This document shows positions 33,824-47,150 of a stretch of DNA of 64,000 nt, in pieces. The stretch lies in the NCBI RefSeq assembly GCF_051014445.1, contig NC_135136.1, forward strand, positions 19,486,001 to 19,550,000. Direction: 5' to 3'. The notes under the pieces are model-generated. The model had not been told where the DNA came from, did not search any database, and saw only the letters and a program-made list of their open reading frames with translations. Both the position numbers and the translations under genes were made by a program. Origin of the DNA: Colletes latitarsis (Eukaryota > Arthropoda > Insecta > Hymenoptera > Colletidae). The stretch's first letter is position 1. Each line of letters starts with the position of its first letter.

Positions 33824-36800
33824 ACGTCTGGGATAGTTCTGGTATTTGCTATCATCTGGCTCATACTTTCGCGTTTTTCGCATACATGTTGGCCAGATCC
33901 TGGGTTTGTTTATGGTTTGGATCCCGTAGTAATGAAGTTCCACACCGAAGCAGTCCATTAAACCTGGTTGCGATTAATATTTTAGAGGATAACGCCGGTT
34001 ATGTCTCGGTTAAGTCTGGGATTTGCCGTCATCTGGCTCGTATTTTCGCACTTTTCGCATACTTGTTGGCCAGATACCGGCCTTTTTCTGGCTTGGACCA
34101 CGTAGTAATGTGGTATCACACTGGGATAGTCAATTAAACCTGGTTCCGGTTAATATTTTAGAGGATAACGCTGGTTATGTCTGGTTTAGTTCTGGTATTT
34201 GAAATCATCTGGCCCATACTTTCGCAATTTTCGCGTACTTGTTGGCCAGATCTTGGGTTTTTTGTGGTTTGGATCCCGTAGTAATGAAGTTCCACACCGA
34301 AACAGTCAAATAAACCTGGTTGCGATTAAAATTTTAGAGGATAACGCCGGTTATGTCTCGTGTAGGTCTGGGATTTGCCGTCATCTGCCTCGTATTTTCG
34401 CATTTTTCGCATACTTCTTGGCCAGATGCTGGCCTTTTTCTGTCTTGGACCACGTAGTAATGTGGTATCACACTGAAACAGTCAATTAAACCTGGTTGCG
34501 ATTAATATTTTAGAGGATAACGCCGGTTATGTCTCGGGTAGGTCTGGGATTTGCCGTCATCTGGCTCGTATTTTCGCATTTTTCGCATACTTGTAGGCCA
34601 GATACTGGGCTTTTTCTGGTTTGGATCACGTAGTAATGTGGTACCACACTGAAACAATCAATAAAAGCTGGTTCCGAATAGTATTTTAGAGGATAACGCA
34701 GGTAACGTCTGGGTTTGTTCTGGTATATGCAATCATCTGGCACATACTTTCGCGTTTTTCGCATACTTGTTGGCCAGATCCTGGGTGTTTTCTGGTTTGG
34801 ATCCCGTAGTAACGAGGTTCCTCACCGAAACAGTCAATTAAACGTGGTTGCGGTTAATATTTTAGACGATAACGCCGGTTATGTCTCGGTTAGGTCAGGG
34901 ATTTGCCCTCATCTGTCTCGTGCTTTCGTAATTTTCGCGTACTTGTTGGCCAGATCTTGGGTTTTTTGTGGTTTGGATCCCGTCGTAATGTGGTTCCACA
35001 CCGACGCAGTCAATTAAACCTGGTTGCAATGAATATTTTGGAGGATAACGCTGGTTATGTTTGGGTTAGTTCTGGTATTTGCAATCATCTGGCTCGTACT
35101 TTCGCATTTTTCGCATTCTTGTTGGCAAGATCCTGGGTTTTTTTTGGTTTGGATCACGTAGTAATATAGTACCACACTGAAACAGTCAATTAAACCTGGT
35201 TCCGATTAATATTTGAGAGGATAACGCCGGTTATGTCTGGGTTAGGTCTGGTATTTGCCCTCATCTGGCTCGTACTTTCGCATCTTTGGCATACTTGTTG
35301 GCCAGATCCTGGGTTTTTTCTGGTTTGGATCCCGTAGTAATGAAGTTCCACACCGAAACAGTCAATTAAACCTGGTTGCGATTAATATTTTAGAGGATAA
35401 CGCAGGTTACGTCAGGGTTAGTTCTGGTATTTGCAACCATCTGCCTCATACTTCCGCGATTTCGTATACTTGTTTGCCAGATCCTGGCCTTTTTCTGGCT
35501 TGGACCACGTAGTAATGTGGTATCACACTTAAACAGTCAATTAAACCTGGTTGCGATTAATATTTTAGAGGATAACCCCGGTTATGTCTCGGGTAGGTCT
35601 GGGATTTGCCGTCATCTGGATCGTATTTTCGCATTTTTCGCATACTTGTTGGCCAGATCCTGGGTTTTTCCTGGTTTGGATCCCGTAGTAATGTGGTTCC
35701 ACACCGAAACAGTCAATTAAACCTGGTTGCGATTAATATTTTAGAGGATAACGCCGGTTAAGTCTGGGTTAGGTCTGGTATTTGCCCTCACCTGGCTCGT
35801 ACTTTCGCATCTTTGGCATACTTGTTGGCAAGATCCTGGGCTTTTTTTGGTTTGGATCACGTGGTAATGCGGTACCACACCGAAACAGTCAAGTAAACCA
35901 GGTTGCGATTAATATTATAGAGGATAACCCCGGTTATGTCTCGGGTAGGTCTGGGATTTGCCGTCATCTGGATCGTATTTTCGCATTTTTCGCATACTTG
36001 TTGGCCAGATCCTGGGTTTTTCCTGGTTTGGATCCCGTAGTAATGTGGTTCCACACCGAAACAGTCAATTAAACCTGGTTGCGATTAATATTTTAGAGGA
36101 TAACGCCGGTTAAGTCTGGGTTAGGTCTGGTATTTGCCCTCACCTGGCTCGTACTTTCGCATCTTTGGCATACTTGTTGGCAAGATCCTGGGCTTTTTTT
36201 GGTTTGGATCACGTGGTAATGCGGTACCACACCGAAACAGTCAAGTAAACCAGGTTGCGATTAATATTTTAGAGGATAACGCCGGTTGTGTCTCGGGTAG
36301 GTCTGGGATTTGCCGTCATCTAGCTCGTATTTTCGCATTTTTCGCATACTTGTTGGCCAGATCCTGGCCTTTTTCTGGCTTCGACCTCGTAGTAATGTGG
36401 TATCACACTGAAACAGTCAATAGAATCTAGTTCCGAATAGTATTTTAGAGGATAACGCAGGTTACGTCTGGGATAGTTCTGGTATTTGCTATCATCTGGC
36501 TCATACTTTCGCGATTTTCGCATACATGTTGGCCAGATCCTGGGTTTGTTTATGGTTTGGATCCCGTAGTAATGAAGTTCCACACCGAAGCAGTCCATTA
36601 AACCTGGTTGCGATTAATATTTTAGAGGAGAACGCCGGTTATGTCTCGGTTAAGTCTGGGATTTGCCGTCATCTGGCTCGTATTTTCGCATTTTTCGCAT
36701 ACTTCTTGGCCAGATGCTGGCCTTTTTCTGTCTTGGACCACGTAGTAATATGGTATCACACTGAAACAGTCAATTAAACCTGGTTGCGATTAATATTTTA

Positions 36801-38637
36801 GAGGATAACGCCGGTTATGTCTCGGGTAGGTCTGGGATTTGCCGTCATCTGGCTCGTATTTTCGCATTTTTCGCATACTTGTAGGCCAGATACTGGGCTT
36901 TTTCTGGTTTGGATCACGTAGTAATGTGGTACCACACTGAAACAATCAATAAAAGCTGGTTCCGAATAGTATTTTAGAGGATAACGCAGGTAACGTCTGG
37001 GTTTGTTCTGGTATATGCAATCATCTGGCACATACTTTCGCGTTTTTCGCATACTTGTTGGCCAGATCCTGGGTGTTTTCTGGTTTGGATCCCGTAGTAA
37101 CGAGGTTCCTCACCGAAACAGTCAATTAAACGTGGTTGCGGTTAATATTTTAGACGATAACGCCGGTTATGTCTCAGTTAGGTCAGGGATTTGCCCTCAT
37201 CTGTCTCGTGCTTTCGTAATTTTCGCGTACTTGTTGGCCAGATCTTGGGTTTTTTGTGGTTTGGATCCCGTCGTAATGTGGTTCCACACCGATGCAGTCA
37301 ATTAAACCTGTTTGCAATGGATATTTTGGAGGATAACGCTGGTTATGTTTGGGTTAGTTCTGGTATTTGCAATCATCTGGCTCGTACTTTCGCATTTTTC
37401 GCATTCTTGTTGGCAAGATCCTGGGTTTTTTTGGTTTGGATCACGTAGTAATATAGTACCACACTGAAACAGTCAATTAAAACTGGTTCCGATTAATATT
37501 TGAGAGGATAACGCCGGTTATGTCTCGGTTAGGTCTGGGATTTGCCCTCATCTGGCTCATACTTTCGCATTTTTCGCATACTTGTTGGCCAGATCCTGGG
37601 CTTTTTCTGGTTTGGATCCCGGAGTAATGAAGTTCCACACCGAAACAGTCAATTAAACCTGGTTGCAATTAATATTTTAGAGGATAACGCAGGTTATGTC
37701 TCGGTTAGGTCTGGGATTTGCCATCATCTGGCTCGTACTTTCGCATTTTTCGCATACTTGTTGGCCAGATACTGGGCTTTTTCTGGTTTGGATCGCGTAG
37801 TAATGTGGTATTACACTGAAACAGTCAATTAAACCCGGTTGCGATTAATATTTTAGAGGATAACGCCGGTTGTGTCTCGGGTAGGTCTGGGATTTGCCGT
37901 CATCTAGCTCGTATTTTCGCATTTTTCGCATACTTGTTGGCCAGATCCTGGCCTTTTTCTGGCTTCGACCTCGTAGTAATGTGGTATCACACTGAAACAG
38001 TCAATAGAATCTAGTTCCGAATAGTATTTTAGAGGATAACGCAGGTTACGTCTGGGATAGTTCTGGTATTTGCTATCATCTGGCTCATACTTTCGCGTTT
38101 TTCGCATACATGTTGGCCAGATCCTGGGTTTGTTTATGGTTTGGATCCCGTAGTAATGAAGTTCCACACCGAAGCAGTCCATTAAACCTGGTTGCGATTA
38201 ATATTTTAGAGGAGAACGCCGGTTATGTCTCGGTTAAGTCTGGGATTTGCCGTCATCTGGCTCGTATTTTCGCATTTTTCGCATACTTGTTGGCCAGATA
38301 CCGGCCTTTTTCTGGCTTGGACCACGTAGTAATGTGGTATCACACTGGGATAGTCAATTAAACCTGGTTCCGGTTAATATTTTAGAGGATAACGCTGGTT
38401 ATGTCTGGTTTAGTTCTGGTATTTGAAATCATCTGGCCCATACTTTCGCAATGTTCGCGTACTTGTTGGCCAGATCTTGGGTTTTTTGTGGTTTGGATCC
38501 CGTAGTAATGAAGTTCCACACCGAAACAGTCAAATAAACCTGGTTGCGATTAAAATTTTAGAGGATAACGCCGGTTATGTCTCGTGTAGGTCTGGGATTT
38601 GCCGTCATCTGCCTCGTATTTTCGCATTTTTCGCATA
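33824..38637. repeat. Macro-duplicated segment B, copy 2
   Basis: This copy of 16400-21213 includes its nested 13-, 15- and 24-monomer repeats. Private changes include TCTCAGTTAGG near 37173 and CCTGTTTGCAATGGATATT near 37307. The match stops near 38637: copy 1 continues CTTCTTGGCCAGATGCTGG, and this copy continues CTTGTAGGCCAGATACTGG. Confidence 0.93.
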
Positions 38638-39806
38638 CTTGTAGGCCAGATACTGGGCTTTTTCTGGTTTGGATCACGTAGTAATGTGGTACCACACTGA
38701 AACAATCAATAAAAGCTGGTTCCGAATAGTATTTTAGAGGATAACGCAGGTAACGTCTGGGTTTGTTCTGGTATATGCAATCATCTGGCACATACTTTCG
38801 CGTTTTTCGCATACTTGTTGGCCAGATCCTGGGTGTTTTCTGGTTTGGATCCCGTAGTAACGAGGTTCCTCACCGAAACAGTCAATTAAACGTGGTTGCG
38901 GTTAATATTTTAGACGATAACGCCGGTTATGTCTCGGTTAAGTCAGGGATTTGCCCTCATCTGTCTCGTGCTTTCGTAATTTTCGCGTACTTGTTGGCCA
39001 GATCTTGGGTTTTTTGTGGTTTGGATCCCGTCGTAATGTGGTTCCACACCGATGCAGTCAATTAAACCTGGTTGCAATGAATATTTTGGAGGATAACGCT
39101 GGTTATGTTTGGGTTAGTTCTGGTATTTGCAATCATCTGGCTCGTACTTTCGCATTTTTCGCATTCTTGTTGGCAAGATCCTGGGTTTTTTTTGGTTTGG
39201 ATCACGTAGTAATATAGTACCACACTGAAACAGTCAATTAAACCTGGTTCCGATTAATATTTGAGAGGATAACGCCGGTTATGTCTGGGTTAGGTCTGGT
39301 ATTTGCCCTCATCTGGCTCGTACTTTCGCATCTTTGGCATACTTGTTGGCCAGATTCTGGGTTTTTTCTGGTTTGGATCCCGTAGTAATGAAGTTCCACA
39401 CCGAAACAGTCAATTAAACCTGGTTGCGATTAATATTTTAGAGGATAACGCAGGTTACGTCAGGGTTAGTTCTGGTATTTGCAACCATCTGCCTCATACT
39501 TCCGCGATTTCGTATACTTGTTTGCCAGATCCTGGCCTTTTTCTGGCTTGGACCACGTAGTAATGTGGTATCACACTGAAACAGTCAATTAAACCTGGTT
39601 GCGATTAATATTTTAGAGGATAACCCCGGTTATGTCTCGGGTAGGTCTGGGATTTGCCGTCATCTGGCTCGTACTTTCGCATTTTTCGCATACTTGTTGG
39701 CCAGATCCTGGGTTTTTCCTGGTTTGGATCCCGTAGTAATGTGGTTCCACACCGAAACAGACAATTAAACCTGGTTGCGATTAATATTTTAGAGGATAAC
39801 GCCGGT
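38637..39806. repeat. 23-monomer-offset copy of 34589-35758
   Basis: The sequence after segment B copy 2 repeats 34589-35758 at an offset of 4048 bp (23 x 176). Anchors are 38763/34715, 38951/34903 and 39303/35255. Shared signs are GTAGGCCAGATACTGGGC, GGTAACGTCTGGGTTTG, TGTTTTCTGG, the truncated TCCGCGATTTCGTATAC and AACCCCGG. Differences include GCCAGATTCTGG near 39351 and AAACAGACAATT near 39754. Confidence 0.85.
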
Positions 39807-42800
39807 TATGTCTGGGCTAGGTCTGGAATTTGCCCTCATCTGGCTCGTACTTTCGCATTTTTCGCATACTTGTAGGCCAGATACTGGGCTTTTTCTGGTT
39901 TGGATCACGTAGTAATGTGGTACCACACTGAAACAGTCAATAAAAGCTGGTTCCGAATAGTATTTTAGAGGATAACGCAGGTAACGTCTGGGTTAGTTCT
40001 GGTATTTGCAATCATCTGGCTCATACTTTCGCGTTTTTCGCATACTTGTTGGCCAGATCCTGGGTTTTTTCTGGTTTGGATCCCGTAGTAACGAGGTTCC
40101 TCACCGAAACAGTCAATTAAACGTGGTTGCGGTTAATATTTTAGAGGATAACGCCGGTTATGTCTCGGTTAGGTCTGGGATTTGCCCTCATCTGTCTCGT
40201 GCTTTCGTAATTTTCGCGTACTTGTTGGCCAGATCTTGGGTTTGTTGTGGTTTGGATCCCGTCGTAATGTGGTTCCACACCGATGCAGTCAATTAAACCT
40301 GGTTGCAATGAATATTTTGGAGGATAACGCTGGTTATGTTTGGGTTAGTTCTGGTATTTGCACTCATCTGGCTCGTACTTTCGCATTTTTCGCATACTTG
40401 TAGGCAGGATCCTGGGTTTTTTTTGGTTTGGATCACGTAGTAATGTGGTACCACACTGAAACAGTCAATTAAACCTGGTTCCGATTAATATTTTAGAGGA
40501 TAACGCCGGTTAAGTCTGGGTTAGGTCTGGTATTTGCCCTCACCTGGCTCGTACTTTCGCATCTTTGGCATACTTGTTGGCAAGATCCTGGGCTTTTTTT
40601 GGTTTGGATCACGTGGTAATGCGGTACCACACCGAAACAGTCAAGTAAACCTGGTTGCGATTAATATTTTAGAGGATAACGCCGGTTACGTCTCGGTTAG
40701 GTCTGGGATTTGCCCTCATCTGGCTCATACTTTCGCATTTCTCGCATACTTGTTGGCCAGATCCTTGGGTTTTTCTGGTTTGGATCACGTAGTCATGTGG
40801 TACCAAACTGAAGCAGTCAAGAAAAGCTGGTTCCGATTAGTATTTTAGAGGATAACGCCGGTTACGTCCCGGTTAGGTCTGGGATTTGCCATCATCTGGC
40901 TCGTACTTTCGCATTTTTCGCATACTTGTTGGCCAGATCCTGGGCTTTTTCTGGTTTGGATCCCGGAGTAATGAAGTTCCACACCGAAACAGTCAATTAA
41001 ACCTGGTTGCAATTAATATTTTAGAGGATAACGCAGGTTATGTCTCGGGTAGTTCTGGAATTTGCCGTCATCTGGCTCGTATTTTCGAATTTTTCGCATA
41101 CTTTTTGGCAAGATCCTGGGCTTTTTTTGGTTTGGATCACGTAGTAATGTGGTACCACACTGAAACAGTCAATTAAACCTGGTTGCGATTAATATTTTAG
41201 AGGATAACGCCGGTTATGTCTCGGTTAGGTCTGGGATTTGCCATCATCTGGCTCGTACTTTCGCATTTTTCGCATACTTGTTGGCCAGATACTGGGCTTT
41301 TTCTGGTTTGCATCACGTAGTAATGCGGTACCACACTGAAACAGTCAATTATACCTGGTTCCGGTTAGTATTTTAGAGGATAACGCCGGTTATGTCTGGG
41401 TTAGGTCTGGTATTTGCCCTCATCTGGCTCGTACTTTCGCAACTTTGGCATACTTGTTGGCAAGATCCGGGGCTTTTTTTGGTTTGGATCACGTGGTAAT
41501 GCGGTACCACACCGAAACAGTCAAGTAAACCATGTTGCGATTAATATTCTAGAGGATAACGCCGGTTATGTCTCGGTTAGGTCTGGGATTTGCCCTCATC
41601 TGGCTCATACTTTCGCATTTCTCGCATACTTGTTGGCCAGATCCTGGGTTTTTTTTTGGTTTGGATCACGTCGTAATGTGGTACCACACTGAAACAGTCA
41701 ATAGAAACTGGTTCCGAATAGTATTTTAGAGGATGACGCTGGTTATGACTCGGGTAATTCTGGGATTTGCTGTCATGTGGCTCGTATTTTCGCATTTTTC
41801 GCATACTTGTTGGCCAGATCCTGGGTTTTTTCTGGTTTGGATCCCGTGGTAATGAAGTTCCACACCGAAACAGTCAATTAAACCTGGTTGCGATTAATAT
41901 TTTAGAGGATAACGCCGGTTATGTCTCGGGTAGTTCTGGGATTTGCCGTCATCTGTCTCGTATTTTCGAATTTTTCGCATACTTGTTGGCAAGATCCTGG
42001 GCTTTTTTTGGTTTGGATCACGTAGTAATGTGGTACCACACTGAAACAGTCAATTAAACCTGGTTGCGATTAATATTTTAGAGGATAACGCCGGTTATGT
42101 CTCGGTTAGGTCTGGGATTTGCTATCATCTGCCTCGTACTTTCGCATTTTTCGCATACTTGTTGGCCAGATACTTGGCTTTTTCTGGTTTGGATCACGTA
42201 GTAATGTGGATCCACACTGAAACAGTCAATTAAACCTGGTTCCGATTAATATTTTAGAGGATAACGCCGGTTATGTCTGGGTTAGGTCTGGTATTTGCCC
42301 TCATCTGTCTCGTACTTTCGCATCTTTGGCATACTTGTTGGCCAGATCCTGGCCTATTTCTGGTTTGGATCACGTAGTAATGCGGTACCACACTGAAACA
42401 GTTAATTAAACTTGGTTCCGGTTAGTATTTTAGAGGATAACGCCGGTTATGTCTCGGTTAGGTCTGGGATTTGCCCTTATCTGGCTCATACTTTCGCATT
42501 TCTCGCATACTTGTTGGCCAGATCCTGGCCTTTTTCTGGTTTGGATCACGTAGTAATGTGGTACCACACTGAAACAGTCACTAAAAGCTGGTTCCTATTA
42601 GTATTTTAGAGGATAACGCTGGTTATGTCTGGGTTAGTTCTGGTATATGCAATTATCTGGCTCATACTATCGCGTTTTTCGCATACTTCTTGGCCAGATC
42701 CAGGGTTTTTTCAGGTTTGGATCTCGTAGTAATATGGTACCACACAGAAACAGTCAATAGAAGCTGGTTCCGAATAGTATTTTAGAGGATGACGCTGGTT

Positions 42801-45800
42801 ATGTCTGGGTTAGTTCCGGTATTTGCAACCATCTGCCTCATACTTTCGCGATTTCGTATACTTGTTTGCCAGATCCTGGCCTTTTTCTGGATTGGACCAC
42901 GTAGTAATGTGATATCACACTGAAACAGTCAATTAAACCTGGTTGCGATTAATATTTTAGAGGATAACGCCGGTTATGTCTCGGGTAGGTCTGGGATTTG
43001 CCGTCATCTGGCTCGTATTCTCGCATTTTTCGCATACTTGTTGGCCAGATCCTGGCCTTTTTCTGGCTTGGACCACGTTGTAATGTGGTACCACACTGAA
43101 GCCGTCAATAGAATCTGGTTCCGAAAGGTATTCCGGAGGATAACGCAGGTTACGTCTTGGTTAGTTCTGGTATTTGCAATCATCTGGCTCATACTTTCGC
43201 GTTTTTCGCATACTTGTTGGCCAGATCCTGGGTTTTTTCTGGTTTGGATCCCATAGTAATGAAGTTCCACACCGAAGCAGTCAATTAAACCTGGTTGCGA
43301 TTAATATTTTAGAGGGTAACGCAGGTTATGTCTTGGTTAGGTCAGGGATTTGCCCTCATCTGTCTCGTGCTTTCGTAATTTTCGCGTACTTGTTGGCCAG
43401 ATCTTGGGTTTTTTGTGGTTTGGATCCCGTCGTAATGTGGTTCCACACCGATGCAGTCAATTAAACCTGGTTGTAATGAATATTTTGGAGGATAACGCTG
43501 GTTATGTTTGGGTTAGTTCTGGTATTTGCAATCATGTGGCTCGTACTTTCGCATTTTTCGCATACTTGTAGGCAAGATCCTGGGTTTTTTTTGGTTTGGA
43601 TCACGTAGTAATGTGGTACCACACTGAAACAGCCAATTAAACCTGGTTCCGATTAATATTTTAGAGGATAACGCCGGTTAAGTCTGGGTTAGGTCTGGTA
43701 TTTGCCCTCACCTGGCTCGTACTTTCGCATCTTTGGCATACTTGTTGGCAAGATCCTGGGCTTTTTTTGGTTTGGATCACGTGGTACTGCGGTACCACAC
43801 CGAAACAGTCAAGTAAACCAGGTTGCGATTAATATTTTAGAGGATAACGCCGGTTATGTCTCGGTTAGGTCTGGGATTTGCCCTCATCTGGCTCATACTT
43901 TCGCATTTTTCGCATACTTGTTGGCCAGATCCTGGGCTTTTTCTGGTTTGGATCCCGGAGTAATGAAGTTCCACACCGAAACAGTCAATTAAACCTGGTT
44001 GCAATTAATATTTTAGAGGATAACGCAGGTTATGTCTCGGTTAGGTCTGGGATTTGCCATCATCTGGCTCGTACTTTCGCATTTTTCGCATACTTGTTGG
44101 CCAGATACTGGGCTTTTTCTGGTTTGGATCACGTAGTAATGTGGATCCACACTGAAACAGACAATTAAACCTGGTTCCGATTAATATTTTAGAGGATAAC
44201 GCCGGTTATGTCTGGGTTAGGTCTGGTATTTGCCCTCATCTGGCTCGTACTTTCGCATCTTAGGCATACTTGTTGGCCAGATCCTGGCCTTTTTCTGGTT
44301 TGGATCACGTAGTAATGCGGTACCACACTGAAACAGTCAATTATACCTGGTTCCGGTTAGTATTTTAGAGGATAACGCCGGTTATGTCTGGGTTAGGTCT
44401 GGTATTTGCCCTCATCTGGCTCGTACTTTCGCATTTTTCGCAAACTTGTTGGCCAGATCCTGGCCTTTTTCTGGATTGGATCACGTGGTAATGCGGTACC
44501 ACACCGAAACAGTCAAGTAAACCAGGTTGCGATTAATATTTTAGAGGATAACGCCGGTTATGTCTCGGTTAGGTCTGGGATTTGCCCTCATCTGGCTCAT
44601 ACTTTCGCATTTCTCGCATACTTGTTGGCCAGATCCTGGGCTTTTTCTGGTTTGGATCTCGTAGTAATGAAGTTCCACACCGAAACAGTCAATTAAACCT
44701 GGTTGCGAATAATATTTTAGAGGATAATGCAGGTTACATCTGGGTTAGTTCTGGTATTTGCAACCATCTGGCTCATACTTTCGCGATTTCGTATACTTGT
44801 CTGCCAGATCCTGGCATTTTTCTGGCTTGGACCACGTAGTAATGTGGTATAACACTGAAACAGTCAAATAAACCTGGTTGCGATTAATATTTTAGAGGAT
44901 AACACCGGTTATGTCTCGGTTAGGTCAGGGATTTGCCCTCATCTGTCTCGTGCTTTCGTAATTTTCGCGTACTTGTTGGCCAGATCTTGGGTTTTTTGTG
45001 GTTTGGATCCCGTCGTAATATGGTTCCACACCGATGCAGTCAATTAAACCTGGTTGTAATGAATATTTTGGAGGTTAACGCTGGTTATGTTTGGGTTAGT
45101 TCTGGTATTTGTAATCATCTGGCTCGTACTTTCGCATTTTTCGCATACTTGTTGGCAAGATCCTGGGTTTTATTTGGTTTGGATCACGTAGTAATGTGGT
45201 ACGACACTGAAACAGTCAATTAAACCTGGTTCCGATTAATATTTTAGAGGATAACGCCGGTTATGTCTGGGTTAGGTCTGGTATTTGCCCTCATCTGGCT
45301 CGTACTTTCGCATTTTTCGCATACTCGTTGGCAAGATCCTGGGTTTTATTTGGTTTGGATCACGTAGTAATGTGGTACGACACTGAAACAGTCAATTAAA
45401 CCTGGTTCCGATTAATATTTTAGAGGATAACGCCGGTTAAGTCTGGGTTAGGTCTGGTATTTGCCCTCACCTGGCTCGTACTTTCGCATCTTTGGCATAC
45501 TTGTTGGCAAGATCCTGGGCTTTTTTTGATTTGGATCACGTGGTAATGCGGTACCACACCGAAACAGTCAAGTAAACCTGGTTGCGATTAATATTTTAGA
45601 GGATTACGCCGGTTATGTCTCGGTTAGGTCTGGGATTTGCCCTCATCTGGCTCATACTTTCGCATTTCTCGCATACGTGTTGGCCAGATCCTGGGCTTTT
45701 TCTGGTTTGGACCACGTTGTAATGTGGTACCACACTGAAGCGGTCAATAGAATCTGGTTCCGAAAGGTATTCTGGAGGATAACGCAGGTTACGTCTTGGT

Positions 45801-47150
45801 TAGTTCTGGTATTTGCAACCATCTGGCTCATACTTTCGCGATTTCGTATACTTGTTTGCCAGATCCTGGCCTTTTCCTGGCTTGGACCACGTAGTAATGT
45901 GGTATCACACTGAAACAGTCAATTAAACCTGGTTGCGATTAATATTTTAGAGGATAACGCCGGTTATGTCTCGGTTAGGTCTGGGATTTGCCCTCATCTG
46001 GCTCATACTTTCGCATTTCTCGCATACGTGTTGGCCAGATCCTGGGCTTTTTCTGGTTTGGACCACGTAGTAATGTGGTATCACACTGAAACAGTCAATT
46101 AAACCTGGTTGCGATTAATATTTTAGAGGATAACGCCGGTTATGTCTCGGGTAGGTCTGGGATTTGCCGTCACCTAGCTCGTATTTTCGCATTTTTCGCA
46201 TACTTGTTGGCCAGATCCTGGCCTTTTTCTGGCTTGGACCACGTTGTAATGTGGTACCACACTGAAACAGTCAATTAAACCTGGTTGCGATTAATATTTT
46301 AGAGGATAACGCCGGTTATGTCTCGGTTAGGTCTGGGATTTGCCATCATCTGGCTCGTACTTTCGCATTTTTCGCATACTTGTTGGCCAGATACTGGGCT
46401 TTTTCTGGTTTGGACCACGTTGTAATGTGGTACCACACTGAAGCGGTCAATAGAATCTGGTTCCGAAAGGTCTTCTGGAGGATAACGCAGGTTACGTCTT
46501 GGTTAGTTCTGGTATTTGCAATCATCTGGCTCATACTTTCGCGTTTTTCGCATACTTGTTGGCCAGATCCTGGGCTTTTTCTGGTTTGGATCCCGTAGTA
46601 ATGAAGTTCCACACCGAAACAGTCAATTAAACCTGGTTGCGATTAATATTTTAGAGGATAACGCCGGTTATGTCTCGGGTAGTTCTGGGATTTGCCGTTA
46701 TCTGGCCCGTATTTTCGCATTTTTCGCATACTTGTTGGCAAGATCCTGGGCTTTCTTTGGTTTGGATCACGTAGTAATGTGGTACCACACTGAAACAGTC
46801 AATTAAACCTGGTTGCGATTAATATTTTAGAGGATAACGCCGGTTATGTCTCGGTTAGGTCTGGGATTTGCCATCATCTGGCTCGTACTTTCGCATTTTT
46901 CGCATACTTGTTGGCCAGATCCTGGCCTTTTTTTAGTTTGGATCCCGTAGTAATGCGGATCCACAACGAAACAGACAATTAAACCTGGTTGCGATTAATA
47001 TTTTAGAGGATAACGCCGGTTATGTCTGGGTTAGGTCTGGGATTTGCCCACGTCTGGCTCGTACTTTCGCATTTTTCGCATACTTGTTGGCCAGATACTG
47101 GGCTTTCTCTGGTTTGGATCACGTAGTAATGTGGTACCACACTGAAACAG
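39807..47150. repeat. Mosaic satellite zone with an 18-monomer repeat
   Basis: These are satellite monomers of mixed types with fewer long copies. About 40190-40740 recurs at 43358-43908 (offset 3168, 18 x 176); anchors 40182/43350 and 40534/43702 share CTCGTGCTTTCGTAATTTTC, GTGTTCC-type dyads and CACGTGGTA with CAAGTAAACC. Around 43004-43270 resembles 46346-46612 at offset 3342, two bases short of 19 monomers. Typical variants are GCATCTTTGGCATAC, GTCAAGTAAACC, TCCCGGAGTAATG and CCGAAAGGTATTC. I saw no gene or insertion. Confidence 0.8.
45148..45440. repeat. Local one-monomer duplication
   Basis: The rare combination GGGTTTTATTTGG and GTGGTACGACACTG occurs at about 45165 and 45198 and again 176 bp later at about 45341 and 45374. 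The copies part at CGGTTATGTC against CGGTTAAGTC. This is a recent single-monomer copy step. Confidence 0.78.
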
